NCBI GenBank assembly: GCA_027306505.1
Contig: DAHUZP010000026.1
Coordinates: 1 to 64,000 of the forward strand
DNA from: Thermoplasmata archaeon
Lineage (GTDB): Archaea; Thermoplasmatota; Thermoplasmata; Lutacidiplasmatales; UBA184
Length of the DNA stretch: 64,000 bases
Direction of reading: 5' to 3'
Positions 33,494 through 42,087 of this stretch are shown piece by piece. A program made the translations under genes and the position numbers. The notes under the pieces were generated by a model. It ran no database searches and was not told the origin of the DNA. It saw only the letters and a list, made by a program, of their open reading frames with translations. How positions within the stretch are numbered: the stretch's first letter is position 1; the number at the start of each line of letters is the position of its first letter.

Positions 33494-36420
33494 CCCTCGG
33501 GACCCTCCTGCGAGCTATAGGGGTGCGGGGGAAGGACCCATACCCTGGCGCGTTCGGGTCCGGCCCCCTCCCTTTGGAGGAAGTTGCGGAGCCTGCGCGC
33601 GTCCGCCTCCGAACCGACAAGGAAGAGGACCAGGGCCCTCCCGTCCCGGCCCTTCTGGAGGGAACGGCGCAGTCGCTCTGCCTGACGGACCCCGCTCACC
33701 TCCGCCTCCACGTGCACGTCCTTCCCGCTGGAGAAGGACCAGAGCGGTCCTCGGCGGGCCCGGTCCAGTTCCTCCCACCATTGCGTTGGCGCCCAGCCCT
33801 GCGTCGTCTCCGGTCCCGGAAGGACCCTGAGGACCCCGTCGGGCGTGCGGCGGGCAAAGCTGCCCTGGGGTGGGAGCTCCAGCGCGAGCCCCTGTCGGGC
33901 GAAGAACCGGAACGCCTCCCAGAGCAATCGACGGTGCTCCTCGCTCTCTCGGGGGGCTCCGGTCTCGTCCCGGTACCCCAGACGCGCCCAGCCGGCCGGG
34001 GTCAGCTCGATGGTATCGGCCCGACCCGCCGTTCGGGCATCCACGATCCAACGTCGCGCGCGGGCCTGTCGCTCCGCCTCCTCGAGCTCCCAGCGGGAGG
34101 AGCGGCCGCCCCGGTAGAGCGAACGGTCCGAGCTCACCTGCGGGAGCTCGCCCAGGTCCAGCGGGGTCCCCAAGGCCTGGGCACGCGCCGCGCCCAGGAG
34201 CACCGTCCGCTCCGCCTCCTGTGCGACCGAGCCCGGCCCGTGGGCGGCCACGAGCTCTTCGGAGCGGACGTTGCCGTGCTCCCAGGCGGAGCGCTCCGAG
34301 GCCTTGCTCCACCCGGTAACGTCACCGGGGACGGGTCCCGGCAGGGTGAGCAGCTCCGGTCGGCCTTCTCCGTCGCACCGCACCCAGGCGGCATGCGGCG
34401 GGAGGGTGACGATCTGCTCGGCGAGCGAGGGCCACGCGTCGCTCGAGCGAGCTCCCCTCGCCGTCCCACGCGTCCCTCCCCATGGGGTCCCTTCGCTCGC
34501 CCCTCCGTTCCCTGCGCCGCCTCCCACCGCGAGCGAACCCGCGACGCGCAGCGCTTCCGCGGGCGGGAGCCGGAGCGCGATGAGGGTGCCGGCCGCGTCG
34601 AGGGGTGCGCTGGGAAAGAGCCGCTCGAGCCTCGACGCGGACTGCGTCGCAAGCACGCACGCGACGCCGAACTTCCGGCCCTCCTCCACGATCGCGCGGA
34701 GCAGCCGGGGCGAGAACCCCTGCGCCTCGTCGAGGACGAGGAGGACCGAGACCGAGCCTTGGTGGAGGTTCGAGGGACGCCGCAGGAGGCCGAGGTAGGT
34801 GCGGGCGAGCAGCAGGTTCGCGACCGTGAGCGAGATCCCCTCCCCGAGCTCCCCCTTCGGGAGGTGGACGACGAGGCTCCTTCCCCGGGCGAGCTCGACC
34901 TCCGGCCGGAGCTTCTTCGGGCCCGCGCAGGCGACCAGTTCCGCGACCCTGGGGGAGAGGTGGACCTTGGAGAGGCGGTTCTGGCTCGAAGCGAGCAGGT
35001 CAGGCTGCCGCCGCAGGAGCGAGGGCAGCTCTCGAAGACCGTCGGCCAACGCGGGACTGCGCACTTGCTGGGCGAGACGCGGCGCGTGGTCCAGCGGGTG
35101 GTAGAGCAGGTCCGCGACGTCCCGGAGGTTCCCGCCCTCCTGGAGCACGGCCCGGATCCCCGACTCGAGGAAGCGCTCCATCCGAGGGCCCCAGTACTCC
35201 TCCCCTCCTCCGGGGGTCGGGCGAAGGGCCGAGAGCACCTCTCCGGAGAGCAGGTCCTCCTCGGCCGGAGTGAGCCCCGGCTCCCGGAAGGGCGAGCGAG
35301 CGCGCTCTTCCTTCGGCCCGGTCGCCCCTTCGGTTCCCGCACCCGCCAGCCCAGTCTCCATCACGTCCATCCCTACCACCCCGTCACCGGGGCGACGGGT
35401 CGCGTCCATCACGGCGACAAGGTCGGGGGCTTGCGGGCCCATCCTCGCGACGACCGCCGGTCCCAGGTCACCGTGGAGGTCGAAGAGCACGAAAGGCACC
35501 CCGAGCCGGAGCGCGCTCTCGGCGGCGACGTGGGCGAGGAACTGGGTCTTCCCGCTGCCCGTCGTGCCGACGACCGCGACGTGCCGCAGGAGCGAGGGGA
35601 GCGAGAGCCCGACCCCTCGACCATGCCTCCAGGAGGTCCCCAGCGGTAGCTCGCGCCCCGCCGGTGCCTCCCGGGAGCTCGCGCCCGAAGGTGCCCCCGG
35701 AGCGTAGGGGAAGGTCGGGACCCTCCACGGGGACGCGAGCACATCCTCCCCGGGAGGGACGAGCGGTCCGCTGCCGAACCGATCGACCGCGTGGCGTTCC
35801 CACTCCTTCCACGCGTGAGCGTGGGCGGCCGACCCCGGCGCCCAGGGCTCGAAACGGGCCCCCAGCTCCGCCGCGAGGGCGACGCCGCGTCGGTCCCTCA
35901 GCTCGATCGCTCCCCCCACGTCGCTCGCCTCACCGAGCAGGCGCACCGACGCCTGGAGACGGTCGGGGTCCGAGGCCCAGAACAGGCCCTGGACCACCCA
36001 GCGGCCGGGGACCGGCCCGGGCCCGTCCCCGACCGGCCGTCCCGCCGGGATGGAGAACGGAGGGAGGGGGGCGCCCACCCCCTCCCTTCCCTGGGGGCCC
36101 TCGCCCTTCCAGCGCACGAGACCGAAGGCGCAAGGGCCTCGATGACCGGGGGGCACGGGGACGCTCCCGGGTGGGCGGCTCACCAGCCGGTACGGCGAGG
36201 ACGGAGCGGAGCCTCCGGCCGCTCCCAGTACCTCTGGCGAAGCCCGGATTCGGAGCGCCCTCCCCCAGGGGGCCTCCTCCTGCTCTAGGACGAGGTGCGA
36301 GCCGGGGGAGGCTCGGAGAGCCTCCAGCCACCGTCGTACCAGGGCCGAGGCGGGGAGCTCCGCCCCCAGGGCCCAGACGTCGGTCCAGCGGGGGGCGGTC
36401 TGGGTGCGGTCCCCTTTCAT
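33478..36420 (-). CDS. HerA/VirB4-like ATPase with putative C-terminal PD-(D/E)xK-like domain
   Basis: The 980-residue protein has Walker A VVGTTGSGKTQF (residues ~283-294) and Walker B SVLLVLDEAQGF (~557-568) in a FtsK/HerA-type motor that usually forms hexamers on DNA. An ATQS sensor-like motif follows at ~591. The first 270 residues are an unrecognised N-terminal domain. Residues ~790-830 look like a winged helix (TIELTPAGWARLGY). After it, RRTPDGVLRV (860) and VHVEAEVSG (903-911) with a helix and an ALVLFLVG strand resemble a restriction-endonuclease fold, but with ExE in place of (D/E)xK, so activity is uncertain. The ATG overlaps the stop of the small gene upstream. Confidence 0.8.
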   Translation of the reverse strand: MKGDRTQTAPRWTDVWALGAELPASALVRRWLEALRASPGSHLVLEQEEAPWGRALRIRASPEVLGAAGGSAPSSPYRLVSRPPGSVPVPPGHRGPCAFGLVRWKGEGPQGREGVGAPLPPFSIPAGRPVGDGPGPVPGRWVVQGLFWASDPDRLQASVRLLGEASDVGGAIELRDRRGVALAAELGARFEPWAPGSAAHAHAWKEWERHAVDRFGSGPLVPPGEDVLASPWRVPTFPYAPGAPSGASSREAPAGRELPLGTSWRHGRGVGLSLPSLLRHVAVVGTTGSGKTQFLAHVAAESALRLGVPFVLFDLHGDLGPAVVARMGPQAPDLVAVMDATRRPGDGVVGMDVMETGLAGAGTEGATGPKEERARSPFREPGLTPAEEDLLSGEVLSALRPTPGGGEEYWGPRMERFLESGIRAVLQEGGNLRDVADLLYHPLDHAPRLAQQVRSPALADGLRELPSLLRRQPDLLASSQNRLSKVHLSPRVAELVACAGPKKLRPEVELARGRSLVVHLPKGELGEGISLTVANLLLARTYLGLLRRPSNLHQGSVSVLLVLDEAQGFSPRLLRAIVEEGRKFGVACVLATQSASRLERLFPSAPLDAAGTLIALRLPPAEALRVAGSLAVGGGAGNGGASEGTPWGGTRGTARGARSSDAWPSLAEQIVTLPPHAAWVRCDGEGRPELLTLPGPVPGDVTGWSKASERSAWEHGNVRSEELVAAHGPGSVAQEAERTVLLGAARAQALGTPLDLGELPQVSSDRSLYRGGRSSRWELEEAERQARARRWIVDARTAGRADTIELTPAGWARLGYRDETGAPRESEEHRRLLWEAFRFFARQGLALELPPQGSFARRTPDGVLRVLPGPETTQGWAPTQWWEELDRARRGPLWSFSSGKDVHVEAEVSGVRQAERLRRSLQKGRDGRALVLFLVGSEADARRLRNFLQREGAGPERARVWVLPPHPYSSQEGPEGWRST

Positions 36421-36611
36421 GGTCCCTCCATCAGCGTCCGGAGGGGAGCCGCAAGGACGAACCGGTGCACGATCCGTCCGGGCCCTACGACCCAGAGGAC
36501 GAGGCTCCCGTCGTGGGCTCGGCTGACCCAGAGGCGCGGGGCGATGGGGATCCTCGGGCTCGTCCCCAGGTCACGAACGAGGCTCTCCGGTCGAGGCTCG
36601 GCGGCGAGCAT
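36417..36611 (-). CDS. Small protein of the HerA operon
   Basis: The 64-residue product is of unknown function. Its ATG follows directly on the stop codon of the gene upstream (TAGATG) and its stop overlaps the HerA ATG (ATGA), so it is firmly within the operon. The sequence is beta-rich (APRLWVSRAHDGSLVLWVVG) without cysteines or membrane segments. No family is recognised. Confidence 0.55.
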   Translation of the reverse strand: MLAAEPRPESLVRDLGTSPRIPIAPRLWVSRAHDGSLVLWVVGPGRIVHRFVLAAPLRTLMEGP

Positions 36612-37043
36612 CTAGGCCACCTCGTGCGTCCGGAGCTCGTTCGCGCACCGGAGCAGCTCCGCCGCCACGCGGGCGATCCCGGGAAGTCCGGAGGCGATCG
36701 CCCACCGGATCGGCTCGCATCGGGAGAGCTCGCGCCAGATGGGCAGCCCCTCCCTCGACGGCAGGCGGACGTACCAGACCGGCGGGCGGTGGGGGCTGAG
36801 GACCAGGTGGGCGAGGGGGGCGACGGTCAGCGAGAGGGGGATCCTCACCCCTCCGAGGCAGACCGATCCGGCGGGGAGACCGGCGAGGACCAGGTCGCAG
36901 CCCTCTCCGGGAAAGGCGGGAACGGGGCGTTCCTGGGGCCCTCCGTTCGTGAGGGTGCTCCCAGGGTGGGCGGGCAAGTTCGGGTTCGGCGCTACGCAGG
37001 CGATCCCTCGGGCCTGTCGGCCCGTCAGCTCTTCCAGCTGCAT
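36612..37043 (-). CDS. Uncharacterised first gene of the HerA operon
   Basis: Starting at ATG 37043 (MQLEELTGRQ) gives 143 residues; the longer track start adds a low-complexity Arg/Gly/Pro segment with no start signal. The protein is compact, with a beta-rich middle (VCLGGVRIPLSLTVAPLAHLVL) and an alpha-helical end (IRWAIASGLPGIARVAAELLRCA). I do not recognise the family. Its place directly before the 64-residue gene, the HerA-like ATPase and the DNA methyltransferase suggests a DNA-processing or defence role. Confidence 0.5.
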   Translation of the reverse strand: MQLEELTGRQARGIACVAPNPNLPAHPGSTLTNGGPQERPVPAFPGEGCDLVLAGLPAGSVCLGGVRIPLSLTVAPLAHLVLSPHRPPVWYVRLPSREGLPIWRELSRCEPIRWAIASGLPGIARVAAELLRCANELRTHEVA

Positions 37044-37784
37044 GTTTCGGTCCCTTCCCTGCGCGGACGCGCGCGGTCCGGCCGGGGTTCGGGACAGGTC
37101 CCCTGGAGCGCGCTCCCCGTGACCCGGCGCCGGCCCGATGACCGGTGCAGAGGGGGGAGGCGTCGCTCCTGCGAAGCAGGAGCCACAGCAGCGCGGGAGC
37201 CCGGACCGGTGACCTGCCTCTCTGGAGAGAGGGATCACCGCGCCGCGGCGGCGCGACGGGCCCGACAAGGCCCTGCCGCGGCGAGAGCTCCCGTGCCCCG
37301 TCTCACCGGGGTCGTCGGGTCGGCGACCGGTCCTCTCGGACCGGGGAAGTGCTCCTCACGACACGCGATGAGCGGCCTCACCATGGGAGCGCGGGCCCGC
37401 TGTCCTGACCGGGCCTTGGCTCACAGGGCGGACGCCGCTCCGCTTTCCTGCCGGGACCCGCATCCCAGGGCGGAGGCGTCGTGTAGAGGCGTTCGGACCG
37501 GCGGGAAGGTCGAGGACGGGCCACTCTAGGGTGGGTCGTTCCGATCTTCTTCGGCGGTCACGGGCGGGATCCTTCCAAGGGTGCGGCGGAGGAGGCTCGA
37601 GCACCGGTGTGCGGCCGATCAGGGACCGGGGCACGGGGGGTGCGGAGCGTTCCGACGTCGGGGACCGTTGGTCGGAGTTCGTCGATGGGTGGCCGAGAAG
37701 GGCCGAGAGGCCGCTATGAAGCCGGAGGGGCGGAGGCTCCGTCGTGTGAGATGACCGAGCTCCCCCGCACCGGGGCCGCTCCGG
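37044..37784. other. Non-coding, hairpin-rich GC stretch upstream of the HerA operon
   Basis: No convincing gene is visible in these 740 bases. Perfect or near-perfect hairpins follow one another: GCTCCTGC/GCAGGAGC (37165-37183), GGTGA with an inner CCTCTCT/AGAGAGG (about 37208-37237), CGCGCCG/CGGCGCG (about 37239-37255) and CCGGTCC/GGACCGG (37327-37344). GGACCGG recurs at 37202, 37338 and 37494. I looked for RNase P RNA and SRP RNA conserved cores and did not find them. It could be a structured leader, an unrecognised ncRNA or a protein-binding region. Confidence 0.4.
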
Positions 37785-38156
37785 TCACTGGAGCAGCGAG
37801 CCGATGCCCACGGAGAGGCCGGAAGCGACGACGCCGACCATCATCGCCACCATGAACGTGGGATCGATCGTGGTGAGCTCGTAGCCGGTGACGATCCCCA
37901 GTACCGCCCCGGCCGGGACCAGCATGGCGTAGCCGCCGCCGCGCCGCCAGGCGATGAGGTAGCCGATCGCGGTCCCGATGGACAGGAAGAAGATCAGCGA
38001 GGCCCAGAAGGTGTAGGCGGAGAGGTACCCTCCGTGCGTCATCGCCCGGTTGAGGTAGGGGTAGAGCAGCAGGTCGAGGACCGTGACGCAGACCCCGACG
38101 ATGAAGTACTTTGCCCAGGGGGGCTCCTCCTTGGGGAGGAACGAGCCGTGGGACAT
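37785..38156 (-). CDS. Small four-helix membrane protein
   Basis: The 123-residue protein starts at ATG 38156, about 30 nt after a CTTTACG element; the longer track start lies upstream of this promoter. It has a short N-terminus (MSHGSFLPKEEPPWAKYF) and four hydrophobic segments (IVGVCVTVLDLLLYPYL, AYTFWASLIFFLSIGTAIGY, YAMLVPAGAVLGIVTGY, FMVAMMVGVVASGLSVGIG). I recognise no family. It is transcribed divergently from the gene at 38294. Confidence 0.65.
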   Translation of the reverse strand: MSHGSFLPKEEPPWAKYFIVGVCVTVLDLLLYPYLNRAMTHGGYLSAYTFWASLIFFLSIGTAIGYLIAWRRGGGYAMLVPAGAVLGIVTGYELTTIDPTFMVAMMVGVVASGLSVGIGSLLQ

Positions 38157-38293
38157 TACCTTGGCAACAGGCCCGTGGGGTCGTAAAGCCATCGGAGGAC
38201 CTGCCGGAGGTGCGGACGAGGGCACGAGGGACATCCCACGCTCGTCATCGTTGCCCTCGTCGATTATCTGCCGAACGAGTTGAGTCCCGGGGC

Positions 38294-38752
38294 ATGCCCT
38301 CCCGCAAGACCTCCGCCTCCACGAGCGACCGGCTCCGACGTCGACCGAAGTCCTCCACGCGGTCCGGGGACCTTCCCGGCGGAGAGGATGGGTGGGTGGA
38401 CGTGGTGGCGGACGAGGTCACCTCCCTGCTCGACGAGGAAGGCCTCCAACTGGAGCTGGTGGTCTTCTACGACCCGACCACAGAGGTCCTTCACGCGGTC
38501 GGGTATGACGGGGCGCCGGCACGTTACTTCCGGACCAAGGAGGAAGGGGCGCTACGAGCGCTCGGCCCCACATCGGGTCCCGCGGCGGGATCGCCCTCTC
38601 GCGGCGGCCCTTCCGGTACCTCCGCCACGCGGACCGGCGCCCTACCCGCGGATCCCCTCCCGCTCACGGCGATGGCCGGACGACCCGACGATGGGGCCCG
38701 TCCCTCATTGGACGGCAGCGCGAGGGGAGACCTGTCGGCGGCAGAGGGCTGA
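38294..38752 (+). CDS. Hypothetical soluble protein
   Basis: The start at ATG 38294 lies 28 nt after GATTATCT, the same box as before the kelch gene. The 152-residue product has a basic N-terminus, a folded-looking core (WVDVVADEVTSLLDEEGLQL, ELVVFYDPTTEVLHAVGYDG) and a low-complexity Gly/Pro/Ser/Arg C-terminal half. No known domain is recognised. Confidence 0.5.
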   Translation: MPSRKTSASTSDRLRRRPKSSTRSGDLPGGEDGWVDVVADEVTSLLDEEGLQLELVVFYDPTTEVLHAVGYDGAPARYFRTKEEGALRALGPTSGPAAGSPSRGGPSGTSATRTGALPADPLPLTAMAGRPDDGARPSLDGSARGDLSAAEG

Positions 38753-38807
38753 CCGGTCGGTGGGAAGCGGTCAGCGGAGACGCCAACGAGGAGGGGAGCC
38801 TGGACGC

Positions 38808-39674
38808 TCAGGCGCCGGCGATCTCCTTCGCCTTGATGAACGTCCCCCGGCGCAGCTCCCTGGCCGCGGTCTCGATCTCCTGCTGGGTGTTCATCACGAT
38901 GGGCCCGTACCAGGCGACCGGTTCGTGGAGGGGGCGCCCGCTCACGAGGAGGAACCGACCGCCCTCCGGTCCGGCCTCGGCCTCGACGACGTCGCCGTCG
39001 TCGAGCAGGACCGCCCGCTTGGGGGCGAGGAGACCCTCCTTTCCGGGGAACTTCGTCGCGCCGTCCACCGTGTAGGCGAAGGCGGTGTACCCCTTCTTCA
39101 CGGGGAGACGGGAGCGCTCGCCCGGTAGGAGGGCGACGTCGAGGTAGGTGGGGTCGACATTGAGGCCCCGCACGGGCCCTTCCACGTTCTGGAACCGGCC
39201 CGCGACCACCTTCACCGTCGCCCCGTCCTGCTGGACGACAGGGATGTCCTTCGCCGTGAGCCCCAGATAGGTGGGGTCGGACATCTTGAGCTTCGCCGGA
39301 AGGTTCACCCAGAGCTGGAAGCCCTGGAACATCCCCTCCTTGCGCTTGGGCATCTCCTGGTGGAGGATGCCGCTGCCGGAGCTCATCCACTGGACGTCAC
39401 CGCTGTCGATGCGTCCGACGTTCCCGAGGGAATCCCCGTGCTCCACCTGCCCTTCCAGCATGTAGGTCACGGTCTCGATGCCCCGATGCGGGTGCCAGGG
39501 GAACCCTGCCTCGTAGTCGCTCGGGTTGCAGGAGGCGAAGTTGTCGAGCAGAAGGAACGGGTCGAAGAGGGGTACCTCGCCGTTGCCGAAGGCCCGCTTC
39601 AGGCGGACCCCCGCGCCTTCGAGGGTATCCTCGGCCTTCAGAACTTGCTGGATGCTGCGAACCGCATCGGACAT
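38808..39674 (-). CDS. Pirin family protein
   Basis: The 288-residue bicupin has the pirin metal-binding motifs: FPWHPHRGIETVTYMLEGQV (two His ligands) and GSGILHQEMP (His and Glu). The second cupin carries RFLLVSGRPLHEPVAWYGP, typical of pirins. Family members act as redox-sensing iron proteins or quercetinases. I start it at the second ATG (39674), with a GGTGG ribosome-binding-like element just upstream. Its MsrA neighbour on the same strand hints at an oxidative-stress role. Confidence 0.9.
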   Translation of the reverse strand: MSDAVRSIQQVLKAEDTLEGAGVRLKRAFGNGEVPLFDPFLLLDNFASCNPSDYEAGFPWHPHRGIETVTYMLEGQVEHGDSLGNVGRIDSGDVQWMSSGSGILHQEMPKRKEGMFQGFQLWVNLPAKLKMSDPTYLGLTAKDIPVVQQDGATVKVVAGRFQNVEGPVRGLNVDPTYLDVALLPGERSRLPVKKGYTAFAYTVDGATKFPGKEGLLAPKRAVLLDDGDVVEAEAGPEGGRFLLVSGRPLHEPVAWYGPIVMNTQQEIETAARELRRGTFIKAKEIAGA

Positions 39675-39825
39675 GGGACCCACCTCTGGAAAGGACAGGA
39701 CCGCGGGGGACCTTGATGAAGAGTCGCTACGCCAGCCAGGAGCGGCTCTCGCCCCGGTGAGCGGTCGTTCGTTCCCGAAGGGGACCGGGGCCCGGGGGAG
39801 CTCCCCCCTTCGGTCCTCTCGTCGC

Positions 39826-40428
39826 CTAGGGCTGGGTGACCTCGCGCTTGAGGCGTTGGAAGTAGTGCTTGCGGAACTTCGCGACCTTCGGAGCGATCAC
39901 CGCCCGGCAGTAGGCCTGCCCCGGGTTCTGCTTGTAGTAGTTCCGATGGTACTCCTCGGCGGGGAAGAAGGCCTGGAAGGCCTCCACCTGGGTCACGAGC
40001 CTGTCGTCCCAGATCCCCTCTCGCTCCACCTCCTTCATCACCCGCTCCGCCGAGAGGAGCTGCTCGGGGGAGTGGTAGAAGATGATCGACCGGTACTGGG
40101 TGCCGGTGTCGTTGCCCTGGCGGTTGAGCGTCGTCGGGTCGTGCACCGTGAAGAAGATCCGCAGGAGGTCCTCGTAGGCGAGGACACGGGGGTCGAAGAC
40201 CACCTGGACCACCTCGGCGTGGCCCGTGTCGCCCTCGCAGACCTCCTCGTAGGTGGGGTTCACCGTGACGCCCCCCGAATAGCCCGGCATCACGCTCAGC
40301 ACGCCCTGGAGCTCGGAGAAAACCTCCTCCGTGCACCAGAAGCAGCCTCCCCCGAGGGTGGCCACCTCGTTCGACGGGGAAGCGGACGCGCCGGAGGAGG
40401 TCGAGCGGGCACCAGGAGCGCTCGTCAT
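39826..40428 (-). CDS. msrA: Peptide methionine sulfoxide reductase A
   Basis: The 200-residue product carries the MsrA active site LGGGCFWCTEEVF with the catalytic cysteine, GYSGG, GHAEVVQVVFDP and the C-terminal EYHRNYY motif. It reduces the S-epimer of methionine sulfoxide using thioredoxin. The start at ATG 40428 gives a normal length; the track's longer start adds a low-complexity stretch. Confidence 0.92.
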   Translation of the reverse strand: MTSAPGARSTSSGASASPSNEVATLGGGCFWCTEEVFSELQGVLSVMPGYSGGVTVNPTYEEVCEGDTGHAEVVQVVFDPRVLAYEDLLRIFFTVHDPTTLNRQGNDTGTQYRSIIFYHSPEQLLSAERVMKEVEREGIWDDRLVTQVEAFQAFFPAEEYHRNYYKQNPGQAYCRAVIAPKVAKFRKHYFQRLKREVTQP

Positions 40429-40540
40429 GCCCGCGGGGAGCGGTCCCCAGGACTTGAAACCTCTGCGGCCTACCCCAGGCGTGCCGGTTTCCGCCCGTAA
40501 GCCTGCCGCGGGTCGACCCCGGTCCCTCACGTCCAGCGCG

Positions 40541-40838
40541 ATGAAGCAGCTCGTGCGCGAAGGTTGGAACCGGCGATCCTACGCCTACCGGCCCGGGCGC
40601 ACCCACGTGGACGGCACCCAGCACTCCGACCGCGAGTGCTGACGATGGCTCCTCCCGGTCCTGCAGGAGCTCCCCCCGGGTGCGCCGGTCCTTGACCTGG
40701 GGTGCGGGGCGGGCATCCCTGCCAGAGGCTGGCTCTCCAATCGCTTCCAAGTGACGGGGGTCGACCTATCGGAGGTCCAGGTGGAGCGTGCCCGTCGCCT
40801 GGTGCCGAAGGGGAGCTTCCACCTGGCGGATCCAACGG
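40541..40838 (+). pseudogene. Class I SAM-dependent methyltransferase remnant
   Basis: From ATG 40541 the frame encodes MKQLVREGWNRRSYAYRPG..., meets an in-frame TGA at 40640, and continues in the same frame into a clear SAM-binding core (PVLDLGCGAGIPARGWL, VTGVDLSEVQVERARRLVP, FHLADPT). Coding similarity stops around 40838, where transposase sequence begins. The gene is therefore broken twice, by a nonsense codon and by loss of its C-terminal half next to an IS630 element. Confidence 0.7.
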
Positions 40839-40841
40839 GCC

Positions 40842-41567
40842 ATGGTGGACCTGGCCCTGTCCAACCCGAAGGACCGGGGCTACGCCGGACCCTGGACGCC
40901 CGACCGGCTACGTTTGATCGTCGTGATGGAGGGGACCGTGGAATCGATCCCCAAGGAGCGCCTCCGGGAGATCCTGCACGAGGCGATCTCCTTCCAGGCG
41001 GTGAAGACCTGGAAGGAAAGCAAGGACCCCCAGTTCCGGGAGAAGGTCCGGCGTCTGAGGGCACTGACCCACCGCCCTCACAACCCTCCGGTCGTGGTCT
41101 CGGTGGACGAGATGGGACCGATCCAGCTCGAACCCTACGGCGGCCACAGTTGGGCGCGAGAGGGGCACCCGGATCGGGTGCGGGCCACCTATCGGAGGTT
41201 CGACGGAGTTCGCCACTTCATGGGAATGTACGACCGCTATCACCGAACGATCCGAATGTACATGTCGCGTCGCAAGTGTGGCGCGGACTGGGTGAGGTTC
41301 CTCCGCTACGTGAGACGGTGGTACCGCCCGAACGAGCGGATCTACCTGATCCTGGACAACCTCTCGGCGCACACCACGCCTGCCGCCCTTCGAGAGGCTC
41401 GGCGCCTGAGGATCACGTACGTCCCGATTCCCACGAGTGCCTCCCACCTGAACCCCATCGGGAGCCAGTTCCGAGTGCCGAAACATCGGGCGCTGGAAGG
41501 ACGCGACTACCGGAGCTGGCGCGAGCTCGGGTGGGAGGTCCAGAAGGCGATCCACGAGCTCAATTGA
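40842..41567 (+). pseudogene. IS630-family transposase, 5'-truncated and catalytically degenerate
   Basis: The sequence has the IS630 DDE layout: VVSVDEMGPIQLEPYGGHSW (first D), ERIYLILDNLSAHTTPAALR (second D), then SASHLNPIGSQFRV. The last block normally reads NPIE; here the third catalytic acid is glycine. The N-terminal helix-turn-helix domains are missing and the protein starts abruptly at the methyltransferase remnant. I could not identify terminal inverted repeats or a TA duplication. It marks an old insertion beside the arsenic operon. Confidence 0.75.
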
Positions 41568-41676
41568 GAGCGGTTCGTCCCCTCACGAAAGGTCAAACGC
41601 TGTTTGTGGTCGCGGCGCTGGGCGTGCCGTCGCCTCCCCTGGAGGAACCTCTGGTACTGCCGGCGCGACCCCATTG

Positions 41677-41714
41677 TGTAGATGAGCACCTACATATAAC
41701 ATGTCGACTTACAT
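41677..41714 (+). promoter_or_regulatory. ars operon promoter with probable ArsR operator
   Basis: CATATAAC (41693-41700) is a TATA-like box whose expected start point, about 25 nt downstream, coincides with ATG 41722. TGTAG...CTACA (41677-41694) is an inverted repeat overlapping the upstream edge of the box, and ATGT...ACAT (41701-41714) is another just downstream. Binding there would block TBP/TFB, as expected for an arsenic-released repressor. Confidence 0.5.
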
Positions 41715-41721
41715 CAACACG

Positions 41722-42087
41722 ATGGCGGCCCCGAAGACCGACCCTGCGCTCGTCGAGCGCCTGGTGCGCCTCGGGGGCGAGGACTCCCCCAGCTGCCTGC
41801 CCGAGTACCAGGACCTCGCTCGGGACGTGGTCAGCACACCCAGGTTCCTCACCTTCCTCAAGCGCGTCAAGGCCCTCGCCGATGAGAACCGCCTCCTTGC
41901 CGTCGCCCTCCTGAAGCGCCGGAAGGAACTCTGCGCCTGCGAGATTCAGGCCGCCACAGGGCTCACCCACGCCACCGTGAGCCACCACATGTCGGTCCTA
42001 GCCGATGCCGGGCTCATCTCGTCCCGACGCGAGGGGAAGTGGATGTACTATCGATTGACAGAACAGAAAGAGGTCAGCATTCCATGA
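41722..42087 (+). CDS. arsR: ArsR-family arsenic-responsive repressor
   Basis: The 121-residue winged-helix protein has the arsenic-sensing motif KELCACEIQ at the start of the recognition region, comparable to ELCVCDL of classical ArsR. The recognition helix is THATVSHHMSVLADAGLI and the wing SSRREGKWMYYRL. An additional cysteine lies upstream (DSPSCLPEYQ). I prefer ATG 41722 because it falls at the transcription start predicted from the TATA box; ATG 41701 lies too close to it. It heads arsR-arsM-arsC-acr3 and its stop overlaps the arsM start (ATGA). Confidence 0.88.
   Translation: MAAPKTDPALVERLVRLGGEDSPSCLPEYQDLARDVVSTPRFLTFLKRVKALADENRLLAVALLKRRKELCACEIQAATGLTHATVSHHMSVLADAGLISSRREGKWMYYRLTEQKEVSIP

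Noticed and set aside
33523-35649. 708-residue plus-strand ORF
   Set aside because: It is antisense to the HerA-like gene, with no recognisable domain and shadow composition.
37356-37634. 92-residue minus-strand ORF
   Set aside because: Arg/Pro-rich composition without domain, promoter or neighbour coupling.
37044-37784. RNase P RNA or SRP RNA in the hairpin-rich interval
   Set aside because: I searched both strands for the conserved RNase P cores (GAGGAAAGUCC, ACAGAA) and the SRP helix 8 core and found only weak partial matches.
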